Shown here: positions 34,245 to 47,577 of the stretch, piece after piece
How the letters are laid out: each line of letters begins with the position of its first letter
How positions within the stretch are numbered: the stretch's first letter is position 1
NCBI GenBank assembly: GCA_900088475.1
Contig: FLMG01003035.1
Location: forward strand, 3,951-67,950
Direction of reading: 5' to 3'
Source: Hyphochytrium catenoides
Lineage: Eukaryota; Sar; Hyphochytriomycetes; Hyphochytriales; Hyphochytriaceae
DNA: 64,000 nt
Program-made: the position numbers and the translations under genes
Notes under the pieces: model-generated
What the model saw: only the letters and a program-made list of their open reading frames with translations
What the model was told of the DNA's origin: nothing
Database searches by the model: none

Positions 34245-36884
34245 ATGCTGCACCTGCATCGGCACGTGTCCCGCATTCTGCCTTGCAGAACGCGTATGTT
34301 TTCAACCCATGCCAGTGAAGGGCTGCTTGCCAAGGTGGATGTTGCCATAATCGGTGGAGGAGTCATTGGCTGCTCTACAGCCTATCATCTCGCAAAGAGA
34401 GACCCCACACTGAAAATTGTGGTCTTTGAACGAGACCCTACTGTCAGTACGAGCACCAACTTCTCATCCGCCGTCTACGACAGCTAACCTAACCCTTCTA
34501 CCCCTCACGTAGTACAAGTTTGCATCTGCTCCCCGCTCAGCTGGAGGTATCAGGGTGCAGGTACGGTGTTAAAAACCAAAAGTCAGAGCCTATATGCGCG
34601 TTGAAAAGCGGTCTAACAAGACCACATCCTCTTCTACCTCCAGTTCTCCACCAAAGAGAACGTGTTGATGTCCTTGTATGGAATGGAGTTCATTAGGAGG
34701 CTGGCATTCGAAATAGAAGACGACAATAGCGATGAGATGGGAACAGGAGAGACGCACACTGCGACAGACGATAGAAAAAGCAACGCCTTTCAGTTCTACC
34801 CGGGGCGTTATCTCATTCTGGCATCGACGGCCGAGGGTGAAAAAACGCTCAAAGAGAATCTCCGCGCACAGCGGTAGGTCCTTAGAAAACTGATTGGCTT
34901 GTAGGGCAGGACATGACGTGACTCTACCGAGCCTATTCCGAAAGAGCTGATGACACAGAAAGGGAGATACGGAGGGACCGAACTCACAAGCGAGGGAGAG
35001 TGACTCGGACTCGATCCTACTGATTGCACTGTCTCGCAGGGCAGCCGGAGTAGAGGGTGTCAGGTTCCTGGGAAAGTCAGAGCTGGCTGACAGGTTTCCC
35101 TGGATGGACGTGCACGACCTTCGCGGAGGAAACCTAGGTACGGGTTTAGGTCTCTTCACTAGTTGTCCTATATCCGTGCTTGAACGATCCCTTGGCCTCC
35201 GTAGGACCCAAAGAGGAAGGCTGGTTTGATCCTTGGCTGTTCTTGGTGAGAACAGTGGCTGCATGAGAGGGAAATCGATGGAGAATGGATGCCGTGGACA
35301 GAGATGGGCGGCAGTTTTAGATCCGTAGTTGCCGTGCCATGGGAAATGGTGAGACGTAAGGGTCTTCCTCCTAGACGGTGGATGCGAGGCAGGCATTGTC
35401 AGATATCAATAGGCAGAGGCGACGTTTCTGGTCTGAGTTTTCTTTGATAGAACGTAGCTGATAGTTCTACCGTGCCCGCTACAGCAAGGGATGAAGCAGG
35501 CAGCCAAAGGGAGAGGCGTGAACTTTATTCATGGAGAGTTCCTAGCTTCTCAGGTGTCAGGCAGAGGCGACCGTGTTGAGACTGTCACGGTGGTGAGTAC
35601 ATAACCCCCATACCCCCATATCTATCTTTCGGTATCCTGCTTTACTCGGGCCACGGTCGGCTAATCGGTCCCTTTCAATGTAGAGATTGCCAGGAGGCAG
35701 TCTCCAAACTATTGAGGTTGGCCAAGTCGTCAATGCTGCTGGAGCGTGGGCCCATGTAGCGGCTGAGCGCATGGGTGTCCATCTCCCCGTCGTAGCCCGG
35801 TAACCGGAGCTCGATCTTCCTGCCTTGTTTTACATTGAACATCGTGACTTGTTGGCCAGGAAGCGCTGCGTCTTTGTAGTGCGATATCAAGGTCCAGAAG
35901 AAATTAGGGACTGTCCACTGCTGTTGGGTAAGATTAACAGGTGACGGAGAAAGAGGTCCAGTGATCTCACCTTCGCTCTTTAACCTTTCTTAGACTCCTC
36001 TGGCGTCTGGCTGCGACCCGAAGGAGGAAGCGCTGGGAGAACATTTCTTTGTGGAATCTCGCCTGCAGGTGCTTGTCCATCTTGACGACCTCACACTTCT
36101 TGAAGAGCAGGCACCAACACAGAAGGGTGTTTATTATTCTTATTACCTTGCATGCAGAGGATCCCGACCAAGAGGTTGTCCAGAGCTGTCCCTCGGTCCT
36201 GGAGAGCTCTGTAGAGCATTCGCTCTTCGAAGATATACTTTGGCCAGCGTTGGCCAACAGGATACCTGCCTTCAATTCGCTGAAGGTCACCAGTTCATGG
36301 GCGGGTTACTACGACTATCATCCATTGGACCAGGTAGGAAGATAAGGCAAAGAGAAGAATAACAGGCGAAAGAATCAACCTGGGTGGAGAAAGACATGTA
36401 GGAAAGAGAGAGCGGCAAAAAGGGAAAACGAATTACTTATAGCCCCGGAGAGAGGGAGGGCGTGGTCGCGGTTTGCCTTTTATGCTCCATTCACCACGTT
36501 TCCGAGATATTCCACGCCTAAGAACGTCTCAGTCTCTCTCTCCGCATGTCACTTCTCCTAACCATCTCGGCTCTTCTTCTTCTCTGTCTACACACAAGGG
36601 CCATAGCATGTCTCTTATTCTGCAACCTAACTACTCCTCCCACTACCTCGACCTTTCCCCTCTTTCTGCTGAGGTAGAACGCCATCATTGGTCGGCACCC
36701 GCGAATAACCAATCTTACCTTCGCCAATGGGTTCTCGGGGCACGGCCTTCAGCAAGCGCCAGCGGCTGGCAGGGCCGTGTCAGAGCTTATTCTCCACGGT
36801 AAATTCGAGTCTATCGACCTCAGCGCTTTCTCCTACGAGAGGACTCAGACTGGAGAGCCGATCAGAGAAAAGAACGTCTATTGA
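34245..36884 (+). CDS. FOXRED1: FOXRED1, FAD-dependent oxidoreductase for complex I assembly
   Basis: Eleven phase-consistent exons: 34245-34442, 34513-34560, 34644-34873, 35040-35137, 35205-35245, 35485-35592, 35684-35799, 35860-35927, 35994-36068, 36158-36333, 36678-36884. They give 454 residues, close to the 486 of human FOXRED1. The N-terminus is Arg/His-rich without acidic residues for 24 positions, fitting a mitochondrial presequence. An FAD-binding GGGVIG is at 37-42, followed by an acidic strand end (VVFERD). Family signatures follow: [50 protein letters not shown] and [18 protein letters not shown]. The DAO-fold enzyme is an assembly factor of mitochondrial NADH dehydrogenase; its substrate is not known. 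It converges on the next gene, 189 bases away. Confidence 0.95.
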
Positions 36885-37073
36885 TACCTTTTCAGCGCCA
36901 ACAAGCTGAGGAAAGGAAGGAGCAAAGAAGGCTGGCAAGAGCTTGGTTGAGGGAGATACGATAGGCAACACATGTGCTAAGCCATAAATAGTATTTAAAT
37001 ATTAGCGACCATGAAGATGAAGATCCGATATCTCCTTTTCCTTTTTCTCTTTCTCCTCTTTTCTCTCCGGTGC

Positions 37074-40000
37074 TTATGCAACTGTGGCCGGGTTGACGTC
37101 TTGTTGAAGCTTCGTGAGGACACTGACGAGGGAGTCGAGCTATGGATCAACGAGACAAAAACAGTAATGTGAGCCCAGGTTAGCAAGCGACGGCCATGAT
37201 AGAGATACTGACTGAGGGATTTGACAAGAAAGCGGATGAGAAAGAGGAAGGACACCACTAGTCAGGCGGTCAGTGCAACTTACCTCTTCTCTGAACCTCT
37301 CAATCTCTCTATTTTTGCTCTCTATCGCTAGCTCGTATTGTCTCTTCAGCTGTTGCTGCTCTAGTTCATGTCCGTGATGCGCCTCCGCTAACAGTCGCGA
37401 TAGCTCCGCTTCTCGTCTCTGCCAAAGACGGGTTAACCTTCGGAACGTCGGTAGGCTCACCGTCTATCATCCACACACTTTTCTTCCAGCTCTCTTTCTA
37501 CTCTCCGGCACCCTCCTTTGGCATATAATCGTCATTTCCCTGTCCGTGCCTCACTCATTCTCATACCTTGAACCTTCTATCCATATCCTCGATTCTCTGC
37601 TGCAAGGATTGCAGTTGAACGCTGGTTGGAGTGCGCAGCTCCGACAGCTGGGCGCGTAAGTGCAATGCCTCTGTCCTTTCTGCGTGAAGGCTATCCCGCA
37701 GATGCGCATTTTCTACTAGCAAACTTCGCTCCTTCGCTTCTCTCTCTTCCTTCTCTGCTCTTTCTTCTGCTGGTGATGGCCCTTGCGTCTCTGTCTGTTT
37801 CAACTTTAGCTCTTCTCTGACGGCAGTGAGCTGAGCTCTGAGATCGCTCACAAGCTCCTCCAGTTTGAGGACAACGGCTGCCTGCCCTGCGCTGTTACCC
37901 TCAGGGCTAACTCCATCCACCTTGCGGAAGACTTGCTCTTCAATTGGTGACAGCGTCTGACCCCTATTGGATGCTTCGGTCTGAACTCCTTTACTCTCTG
38001 GCAAATGCAGATTAATAGGGGTTCCAAGCTGTAAGTGGCGGAAAAAATGAGCTATCGTGATAGGGACTGACCTCTTTCTTTGTGGAGACTACCGGGATGT
38101 GACCGGAAGGCAGCAAGTAGCTTCTGTCGTGCGGCATCACTGGCAGCTAGCTGAGCGCGCAAGGAAGTCACCTCGGCAGTCAGAGCGTCATCACCTTGTC
38201 CTAAAGCTCTAAACTGTAGAGAGAGAGCGCAAAGAAGAGTGTCAAAAGCTGTTAAGTCTTTCTAATGGAAGGTTAGTGGCTTAGTCCGTAAGTGCAGGTG
38301 CGCAGACTTTCTCCCCATTGTTGCCACTTCCCTAACTTACATTCTCCATTTCTAGCTGCAAACGAAGTATTTCATCCTCTTGTTCTCTCTGCAGCAAGTA
38401 AACAACGTGAGGTTCATAGACATCGCGCATGCCTAAGATCATAAGGAGCTTTGTCGTTGCCCTTACCAGGAGCCGCCGCAGCTCCTTCACTGTCCGAGCA
38501 TCTTCTTCGACATCTTTATCGCCCTCGTTATTTCCAGCGCTATGAGTGTTTCTTCTAACCTTGTCCGACCTTCCGTCCTTCCTTGCCTTGGGACCACCTT
38601 TCTTGTCGTCCAGCCCTACACCTCTGCCTGACTCGAGCTCCTGGGACACGGACAAGGTTAAAAAGGTAAAGCTTCAATGGCTGAGTTCGGAAATAAACAG
38701 GAAGGGACAGGTAGCCATGACAGGACGACCTAGTAAGAAGCACCAGGTGACCATGCAGCAAAGATGAAAGAGGCAACGCCGAGCAGAGAGAGCGAAGGAA
38801 GAAACCTTGATCTTTTTCTTATAGTAGGTGCGAACCCTGTCTAACTCGCTTTCTAACTCCTGGACCCTTGTCTGAGATACCGCCCGAGCTTTCTGAGAAA
38901 GAGTTACCCGAGTGGGGGCAACAGGAGGTGGAGGCGGTGGAGATGCCAATGCCTCCGCAAGCTGCTTCTTGTACCTGCCCAAAAGCCAGAGGCCGATGGA
39001 AGTTAGGCCGCGTTGCTCTGAAGATGGCGAGGTTTGGTGCACAACGGGAGAGAAGAATCGCGGCGTTGTGGGGACCCTCACGATGAGGAACAATAGAGAG
39101 AGGGTGACAGCTCCCTTACCCCTGCACAATTCTATCATGCTCTTGTCGAAGAGACCTCATATGTCTCTCGGCTCTCTCCTTTTCTTCCTCCAGTTGTCTT
39201 TTCAGGTTCTCAATCTCATCTCGATGGGTTCTCTCTTCTTCCGCCGTTTGCTCCCGCTGGGCCGCAAGGATGAGCGCAGAAATGCTGTCAGGATGTTTCT
39301 TCAGAAGAGAGGCTTCCAGCTCGGACACCTTCCGTTCCAGCTCCTGGTAAAGGATCGGCGGGGGCCCGATGAGATAAGGAAGCAGGGACAGCAGAAGAAA
39401 GAGAAACAAGTGGACGTAAAAAGAGAGATTACCGACGGATAAGTAGAGGCAGAACTCAAGCATCGAGACCGGGAAGAGGAGTTATCTGAGCATCTACAAA
39501 ATAGAAGGGCGAGACCGACGCTAGAATGTGGCATGTGCGCCACTCAGCACGAGAGCACACGAAAGAACTGGAGCCCACCATTATTCTTCGGACATCGGCC
39601 GCTGATCGTCCAGGGAAGTTCTTGGCTCTGTCACCCCCGCTTTTTGATAGAGGAGAGGGAAGCACCTTCTTCCCTACAGCTCCCCCGCGTTCAGCTTCCC
39701 TTCTCCCTCTGCCTTCAGACGGAAGCTGCTGAGTCAAGCGCTGTATCTCCTTTTGTTGCTCCTTGATAGTGCGTTCTTGCTCATCCAGCAGCTCCTGATT
39801 TTCAATGTACCTGAGTAAATGAGAGAGTTCCGTTAGACAGCTGACAAGATTGAGAAAGACCTTGGTTTCCAAAAAGAGATGCGCGGGTGACGATGCAGGA
39901 GAAAGGGGCCAGACATCGCAGAAGTAGCCGCGACAGACTTCATACACGAACAGTGAAAGCGCAGAAAGAGACATCAAGACTAGGTGGCGGTGGTCTCCAG

Positions 40001-43000
40001 ACCCTGGCTCAGGACTCTGTGTTCTAACGGTGAAGGAAGAGTAAAACGTGGAGGAAAACGACAAGAAGAGACAACAGACAACGAAAAGAAGGGCAACCAT
40101 TTTAGCTTCTGCTGGAGAGTTTTCTCTACTTCTTTGTGCCGCTTTCTCTCTCTTTCCAGCTGTTGTTCTAGCTTCCGCACGACTGCCTCCTCTGCTTGGA
40201 CCTGAGCCAAGTTCACGCCAGCTCTCGAGCATTCCGCTTCAGCCTTTGACTTACGCAGAGACTCCAACTGGATAAAAGTAATGGAGGTGAAGCGTGGAAA
40301 ATAAGGGGATGTAACGGGAGACCTCGCAAGCATTAGAAAAGTTTAAAGCACAAGGAGTACGGAAGGCAGAAACAGGATAAACAAAGGAGAAAAGAAGAGA
40401 GACAGGGAAGGAAACAAGAGACTAAGGAGGAAGGGGTGTCAAGTTTGTTGGACTACCTCTTCCCTGAGCTCTCCTTCTCTCCTTTCGCTCAGTTGCCTAC
40501 TCGCCTCTAGCTCTTCCTCCAGCTCCTGAGCCCTCTTTTCCGCCCTCAATCGCGCCTGCAGGTGTACTCCTCCACCTTCACCATCTTCCGCGCCGAGCTG
40601 GTTTCTAAGCTGGTTCAAGGCCCTTCCTAGGCTCTGATTCTCTTCAAACATTGCTAGCCTCTCCTTCTGCAAGTCGAGTAGGGTCAGGGGCGGAAGTAAG
40701 AAAGCCAATCGTTAGTAGAGGGAGAAAGCATAAGGAGAAGAACTATGCGCAAGGAAGCCATCAGCAAGCCGCTTTCCTTCTCTAGAAGAGCTAAGAGTCG
40801 CCCAGGGAAGGAGGGTTGCAAAGAGGCTAACACTGTATCTCTCGCCGCCCACCACTTGCTCTTCCATTAAGTTTGGCTGTCCCAACACCAGAAGCGACAG
40901 AATTTTCTAGCATTCTCACCTCTGCAGTCTCCCTGACATGCCGCATCTCCTTGATCAATCTCTCGTTGTCCTGTTTATATCCCAAGAGAATGCTCTCTTG
41001 CACCGCCAACTCCTCCCGCAGCCTCTTCTCTGCCTCTCCTATTGCTTCAGCTCCTTCATGATCCTCTGCTCTCTCGCCGCTTTGCCTCTTATCCGTGTCA
41101 TCCGCCAGAGCCCGGGTATGAGCTCTACTCTTGGCGAGAGACGTGACAGAAAAAAGACTCGCATTCGCTTCTTTTAACTAGGAACAAGGACGACAATGTG
41201 AGAGGAAGAAGCTAGTGGCAGTCAATGTTCAGAAGAGAACATGGCGCGGAACGTAGGCATAGGACACGGAGATGGAACTGATCAGTGTCGTGCAGGAGAA
41301 GAGACAGCCAAAGAGAGCTCATCCCTAAGTGGAGGCGAAAGGAAGTAAACGGGAGCTTAACTCAAGAGAGCTTAAGAAAGAGGGAGTCAACACTTCAAGG
41401 AGCAACCTGTGCTTGAAGCTTCGCAATCTCTCGCTTGTAGGCTTCCACTGCCTCAGGCTTTAGTCGCATTAAAAACGCGGAGAGACACGGTTAGATTAGG
41501 CTATCCACTAAAAAAGAAAGAGCACTGGCAGACGCACCACCACTTGCTCAGCACTCGACTTTTTCACTCTGCGATCTTCCTCTTCTATCCCTGCCAAAGG
41601 TGCGGGAATAGTTTCGAGAACAGGGGAGGCCGAGGTCTCTTCCTCACTGCGCAGATCCTGCTCCCTTTCCCTTTCGTCCTCGCCATCTGTGGAGGGTAGT
41701 CTCTTTCCGTGCGTTTCTCTTCTGGACCTAACACCCTGATGTCCCTCTGGCTTTGCTTTGTGGATAGGCTCCGCGTTGGTCGTCCTTTCTGCGTGCCCGC
41801 CTTTATGTTTGAGGGAAAGCTCTTGCTCTTCCGTTGTCTTGGTGCTAGCCCCGGGTTCGTCTTTCAGCATCTCGAGCTCTCGCTGGATCTCTAAATACTT
41901 AGCCACCAGGTCATCGGTCGAGAAACGCAGCTTTTCTTCTCTAGGTTTTCCACTCTCTTTCTCTTTCGATTTCTTCAAAGAACTAAGACGGGGGATAGCG
42001 CTCTTTCCTGATGTTCTTTGAGGAGTGGCGGGAGCCTCCTCTCTCCTCTTCTCTCTATTCTCGACTGCAAGGAAGGAGGAGATGAGAAGTGGGTCAGGGG
42101 GCGCGCTAACCACCGGAATAGCCCAGTCAGCCCGGGGCACTGCCTGCTTTGGCTGCCTCCGATGAGCTTTTGTTTGCTCCTGTGCCCGTGCCGGCGAGTT
42201 CACCGTTTTGCGGTCACTCCTGGTGCTTCGTACGGGAGAGGAAGGGATAGTGCTTTTATTCCGACCCTCCTCGTCTCGGCTTGAAGATGGAGATACTGGG
42301 ACGTTTGGTGTCTCTTCAAGAAAGGTTCTTGGTTGTGGCGAGCTCTTCTACGAGCGAGTGAACATAGCCGAAGAGCGAGAGTGAGTCCCGAGCATACTTG
42401 GTGACATAGACATAAAAGTACAGAGGGGAAAGTGTATAGCCAAGTACCCCTGATGATGACTTTTATAGGGCGGTAAGTCTTCCTACCTTCGCGATAGGCA
42501 TACTAGGCCTTTTCTCCTGTCTCTCCTGAGACACGTGAATGGCTGGATTGTCATGCACTGCCCTCCTCTTCTGGCTGCTGACCACAACCTTCGCGCTGGC
42601 GTATTCAAAATCCAAAATCCGGTCTCTTTCCCGTTGTGACTCCTCATCAATGAGGTCAAAACTAGGAGGCTGGGAAGGGGAAGGCGATGCGGGACTGATG
42701 GATGCCTGATGAACCACAAAGCGCTGGACGGTGGAGGGCACTGAGGAAGAAGCCCGTTCTGGCTCCTTCTCGCTTTGCCCTTCTGGCTGCAGTACTTGAC
42801 CTTGGACTGGAACGTCAGCCGAGTGGTTTTCTCCAGGTCGTCCATAGTCCATGCTAGCGTCTTTCTCTTTTATGGATCCTTCCTGGTCTGGGGGGGTTTC
42901 TCCCTTGTGTTGGTGCTGTGGTGAGTCCTGCATCTCTGTCTCTTCACTTCTTAACAGCTCCTCTCCGTGCTCCTCACCTTGTCCTTGGCTAAGAACAGGT

Positions 43001-46000
43001 TCCGCCTCGAACTCTTCATCCGTATATGACTCCTCTCCTTTCCTGCCAATCGACAACTCAGTGACTCCGGAAACGACAGGAGTCGGCGGAGGAGAAATTG
43101 GAAGAGACGGAGGCGGTGGCAGAGCTGCACTCTGCTCTTGGGAGCTGGCGCGGGTAGACTGGTCCACTTTCTCATCCTTGGCTTGTCTTTCAATGCTGTC
43201 AGGCTCTAGACGTAAAGAAGTGGAACTGGATTCCTTGTGCTCTTCCCCTATTTCTCTCACAGGCACGGACGCACTGGCTGAAGGCTCTACGACCTTATAA
43301 TAAACATCAAAAAGTTGCTAAGACGAGGCGACTCAAAGAATCTGGAAACATATAGAAGCGAGATGTAGCTTACTTTATCTTCTGCCGCAACGGTGCCAGC
43401 GACGTGTTCATCCTCCTTCTACATTCAAAGCAGCATGATGTTAGGACTCAGAAATATGCAATGCGAAGCATCTGAGAGTGCAGAGGAGAAGCGATAGGAA
43501 AGACTCCGGTCACCTCGAAGTCATCGTCTGCATATCCAAAGTCATTTGAATAGTCTAGCATGGACTCCGCCTTGTCCTTGTTGCTCCCGGACGCTGTCAC
43601 CATCTCAGTTTGCTGAGGTGCCAACGTTATCCCGCTGTCTTCCTTCTTCTCCACCAAATCAGGCGCTGGTGCCTGGCCTTCAGCTTTTGCGCCTGCACGA
43701 TCCTGCCTTTCGTGACCCTCCACACTTCCCGCCGACTGCGCTAGCAAGGATGAGGGCTCGGCCTGAGCAGGGGCGGCAGATGCTGCTGGCGGAGCATCGG
43801 CTTCGGCGTCCATACTGAGATCGAGGGAGAACACGGACTGACGAAACGTACAGGAGGTAGGACAATAAGCCCAAAGAGATAGGGAAGAGAGGTGGGGAAG
43901 AGAGGGTGAGAGAGAGGGAGTCATGCTATAGCTGCGGAGAAGGATGATAGGAGTCCAGCTATACCTTCAGATTCGAGAACGTGCTTGGAACGGGTAGCGG
44001 TGCCTCGTCTAACTCTGGTTCTGAATGACATGGCATGAGGTCAGAGCAGTGCACGAAGCTGAGGAGGGAGAGAGGAGAGCTAAAAAGAGGGCATCCGGTG
44101 GAGATATGTGATCGTACTTTGTGCATGTGGAAGGGAAGGGGCAGAAGGGATGGTAAGATCTCCAAAGGATTGTCCTTCCTTCCTGTCCTTGCCAGGGCCC
44201 AACCCTGCCGTCCTCTTCTCCTGCAGTTTGCGTTTGGCAAAGGCACCGACCTTCACAAGAGCGGCAGCCAGGGTGAGGCGGTAAAAGACTGACGGAACTC
44301 AAGTCGAGTCAATGTTAAGGACCTCAAAATCTTCCTCTTTCAATCCTAAAGAGTCTTCGAACTCATCCTGTTTCTCTTCTTTCTCTTCCTTGTCTCCCTC
44401 GACTGAGCCCAGGGCATCGACACCCTCTGCAGGCTACCCGGTAGGCAGGAGTGAGGCAGCTGAGCAGGTAGCTTGCAAGTAGAAAGTACTAAGGAAAAGG
44501 TGCTAGAGCGACAGACGGAGGTGCGGGTACAGAACAGAGAGAGAGGGACAGAGCAAACTAAGAGAGAGGAAACTGCGAAGGCTTGTATAACGAGTTGATG
44601 CGCATAGCGAGATCTATGGCCGCTGGCCACTACCTTCCCCTCTTCTGATCCTCCCGCTTCCTCCGCAGTCATCTCATCCTCCGCCGCTCCAATAGTCGGC
44701 TTCGGCCTCTCAGATAGGTCTTTAAGAGACGAGCCTGTGCGTTGTAGGATGGACTCCATCCGCTCCTCAAGAGAGACTTTCTTGACCTGAGAGCGTGGAA
44801 GAGTGAGGAACCCCAACATGTGATTGACCGCTTCATCTTTCATCTCCCCCTTTTATGTCCTAGATCCCTTCTACCAAGTCTACGGCATCTTCAGTACCTG
44901 CTTCAGACTAGCTTCTTTCTTCTTTCTCTCCTTCTCCTGACACAAGCACCGAGCCGTAGGAACAAGGATGATGTATATGAGGAGAAAGCGATGAGAGGCC
45001 TTCTTAAAACAATGAGGAGAGAAAGGATAGAGGCGGGGTATGGATAGGACAGGAGAGAGAAGAGAATAAGGGAAGGACATTGGAAATAGGAAGTGGAAAG
45101 ATGGCTCGCTGGGGAGAAGGAAGAGCTCTCCTATGGCTCCATTCTCTGATAAAGAATAGCATTGCGTCTACCTCTTCATCACTAGAGTCAAGGTTATAGG
45201 GATCTCTGGATTTTACAAGAGAGAGAGAAAGAGAGAATAGAGAGAGTCAGAGGATCTCAGGATATACAAAGCTCACAAGAGGGCTAAGAAGAGAAGGTGA
45301 AGAGAGCGAGAGAGATAGTATGACCAAAGCAGGAGAACCAGAGTTAGGGGGTTGAAAAAGATGCGGGATGATAAGAGGTCCAACACGGAGTCGAAGAGGA
45401 ACAAAACAACGTCATCTCTCAAGAGAGAGAGAGAGAGAGAGAGTGAGAGAAAGAGAGTTAGTAGCGAAGGGACATACTTGTACGGCGGTGGAGCGTCCTC
45501 ATCACTGTCACTTAACGAGACAAGGGAGCGCTTGGGCACGGTTCCCTAGGCATTCCCAAAGTCAGAAGATGTGAAGACAGCTGCAGTCAGAGTGAGAGTC
45601 TTCATATGTCCTGCTCTCTCTTCTGTCTCCGTGTTGTCTTTCGTCAAACTGAAGCTCTTTCACCTGTTTGGTCTTCTTTCCTGACTTCTGGGAAGGCTCC
45701 TTGGTCCCGCGCCTCTTCCCTTCCTTGTCCTTAGAGGACTTTTGGCGTCCAGTCCCACGTGCGATAGGCCTAAGAGACCAGAATGAGTCCGGGAGCTTCT
45801 TCTCCCTAGACGTTCCTTTTTCTCCTTCACATGCCTGGTCATCTACCTCTCTCTCTCTCATTGTCTCTCTCTCTCTCTCTCCCTTCCTCTTCTCGTTTCT
45901 CTCGCTCACCTGGTGGCTCAGCACGTTCTCTCTCTCTTTCCTGCTCCCCTTTCACCTTCCGTCCCTCTCTTCTCCATCTTCTCTCGCTCATCGGTTTCCT

Positions 46001-46162
46001 CTCTCTTCAGAGTCCTGACAACCCTCCATCCCTTCTCAGGCATGTTGCTCCCTCTCCCCTTGTCCTTCACCTTCCTCCTTGGTATCCCCTCCTCCTCTCC
46101 ACAGTTTCGGTCTTTGAAACTTACTGCCGCTGCTCCTCTCCGAAGGTATAATCGTCGTCCAT
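37074..46162 (-). CDS. Large coiled-coil protein, probably CEP162-like, 26 exons
   Basis: Twenty-six phase-consistent exons give 1709 residues. In order: 46162-46125, 45769-45664, 45545-45478, 45205-45172, 44936-44898, 44786-44634, 44424-44323, 44250-44118, 44020-43965, 43837-43514, 43418-43374, 43293-42487, 42347-41538, 41457-41407, 41177-40920, 40666-40457, 40267-40098, 39810-39579, 39343-39120, 38974-38806, 38640-38467, 38448-38341, 38213-38072, 37997-37567, 37463-37284, 37139-37074. The N-terminal half is disordered and acidic, with DSDEDAPPPY, DYSNDFGYADDDFE and YTDEEFEAEP. The C-terminal half is long coiled coil ending EIERFREELDSLVSVLTKLQ. That acidic N-terminus, long coil and FRxELDS-like end resemble CEP162, a protein of the ciliary transition zone. 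The coil alone is weak evidence, so the name is an inference. An 83-residue proline-flanked insert (PPPPPPVAPT) breaks the coil. Confidence 0.75.
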
Positions 46163-46320
46163 GATGTCCCCAGAGCTCTCTCAGCCGACAGTCAGAGGGC
46201 CTAGAACTCCATACGGCTTCGCCTCTTGAGGGCTGTCACCTCTATCACTAGGATAAGAAGGGCCCAGCCATTTGCTGGCGTTCTGAGAGTTATAGGACCT
46301 TTGGCATGTGACAGGGAGCC

Positions 46321-46471
46321 GGGAGAGAGAGAGAGAGTAAGAGAGAGAGAGAAAGAGAGAGAGAGAGAAAGAGAGAGAGGGAGAGGGAGAGGGAGAGGGA
46401 GAGAGACAGAGAGGGAGAGAGACAGAGAGAGAGAGAGAGACAGAACCTGTGAGAGAGAGAGACAAAAAAAA

Positions 46472-46518
<47 letters not shown>

Positions 46519-46522
46519 GAGA
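46321..46522. repeat. GA-rich array with (GACA)n
   Basis: GA dinucleotide and GAGAGG units run to about 46490, then a clean GACA tetranucleotide array follows to about 46520. The Arg-Glu open frame across it is a repeat translation. Confidence 0.9.
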
Positions 46523-46767
46523 GCAGGCAGTCACAAAGGAAGTGGCAGTCACAAGGGAAGTGATAAGGCAGGAGCGGCCACTGGTAGACCCTTTTATACC
46601 TGATTTCAGTATCGACTGTGCATCTCAAGGGGATCGCGAAGAAGCTCTCTCTCTCTCTGCGGTTGCTGTCGTCTCTGCTTTCTCTTTGTATGCCGCTTGA
46701 AGCTTGCGCCAAACGCCGCAGCATTTGTTCTTTATTGTCATCAAAATTCTCATTCTCATTCTCATGC

Positions 46768-46828
46768 CTTTCTCTCTCTCTCTCTCTCTCTCTCCCTCTC
46801 TCTCTCGCTTCCTCTCTCTCGTTTTCTC

Positions 46829-46859
<31 letters not shown>

Positions 46860-46910
46860 ACTCTCTTCTTCCTCCCTCTTTCTCTTTTCTCTCTGTCTCT
46901 CTCTTGTCTT
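46768..46910. repeat. CT-rich array
   Basis: CT runs with occasional CCCTCT and TTTTCT interruptions. It is opposite in orientation to the GA array about 250 bases away. Confidence 0.9.
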
Positions 46911-47577
46911 CCCGTTTATCTTATCTCCCACCTCAGTCTTTCTTCCTCCAATTTCCCTCTCGTGAGTTTTTGTTTTCTCTGTAGCCTCTTTCTGGTCTGC
47001 TCTCTGTCTCTACACCCTCTTGTCTCTCTTCTCCACTCTGTCTCCCTCTTTCTGAACCCCATACTATCTAGTACTCCATATCTCTTTTCCTGTGTCGTTT
47101 GAACTCTTCCCTTTCCTATGTGTTTCCCTCCATCTCCACGTTTCCCCCAGGATCTGGGCCATCTCCTCATCTCATTCTCAATGAAAATAGTTTCTGAAGC
47201 TCTGTCTGGCAGATCTGAATCTCAAGAAGATTGGCAATGACTCTTCGTCCGCAGCTCAGACTCCTGGTGCTTGAAGAGCTTATGGATGTCTAGGAACGAG
47301 GCGTCTGTGAAGGCGGATCATCTTCAGGAGAGCCTTCACAGGAAAGCTTGAGTCAAAAAGTAGGTGATGCACCGTTAGACGCGGTTATTTGAGCGTCTAG
47401 TAGGTGGAATGATGACAGCCCTCGAACAATGAATGTTTGCCATCTTCCCTCTTTACGGGCACTAAGAACTTCGATCGCCTTGCTTGGAAATTTAATACGT
47501 GGCTGATAATGGCTTGCTACTGTGAAAGGCAATGGCTCGCCTGTGTGGAAGGCAATGGCTCTAATTTATGGCGGTTA

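Larger units (their letters stand above)
46163..47577. other. Spacer upstream of the coiled-coil gene with opposed GA and CT arrays
   Basis: This 1.4-kb spacer between two minus-strand genes contains a GA-rich block (about 46321-46520, including a GACA array) and a CT-rich block (about 46768-46880). The remaining sequence to 47577 shows no gene. The promoter of the coiled-coil gene should lie just above 46162. Confidence 0.6.

Noticed and set aside
34590-35396. 268-codon minus-strand frame
   Set aside because: It lies across FOXRED1 exons and introns, antisense to clearly conserved coding sequence, and has no family resemblance.
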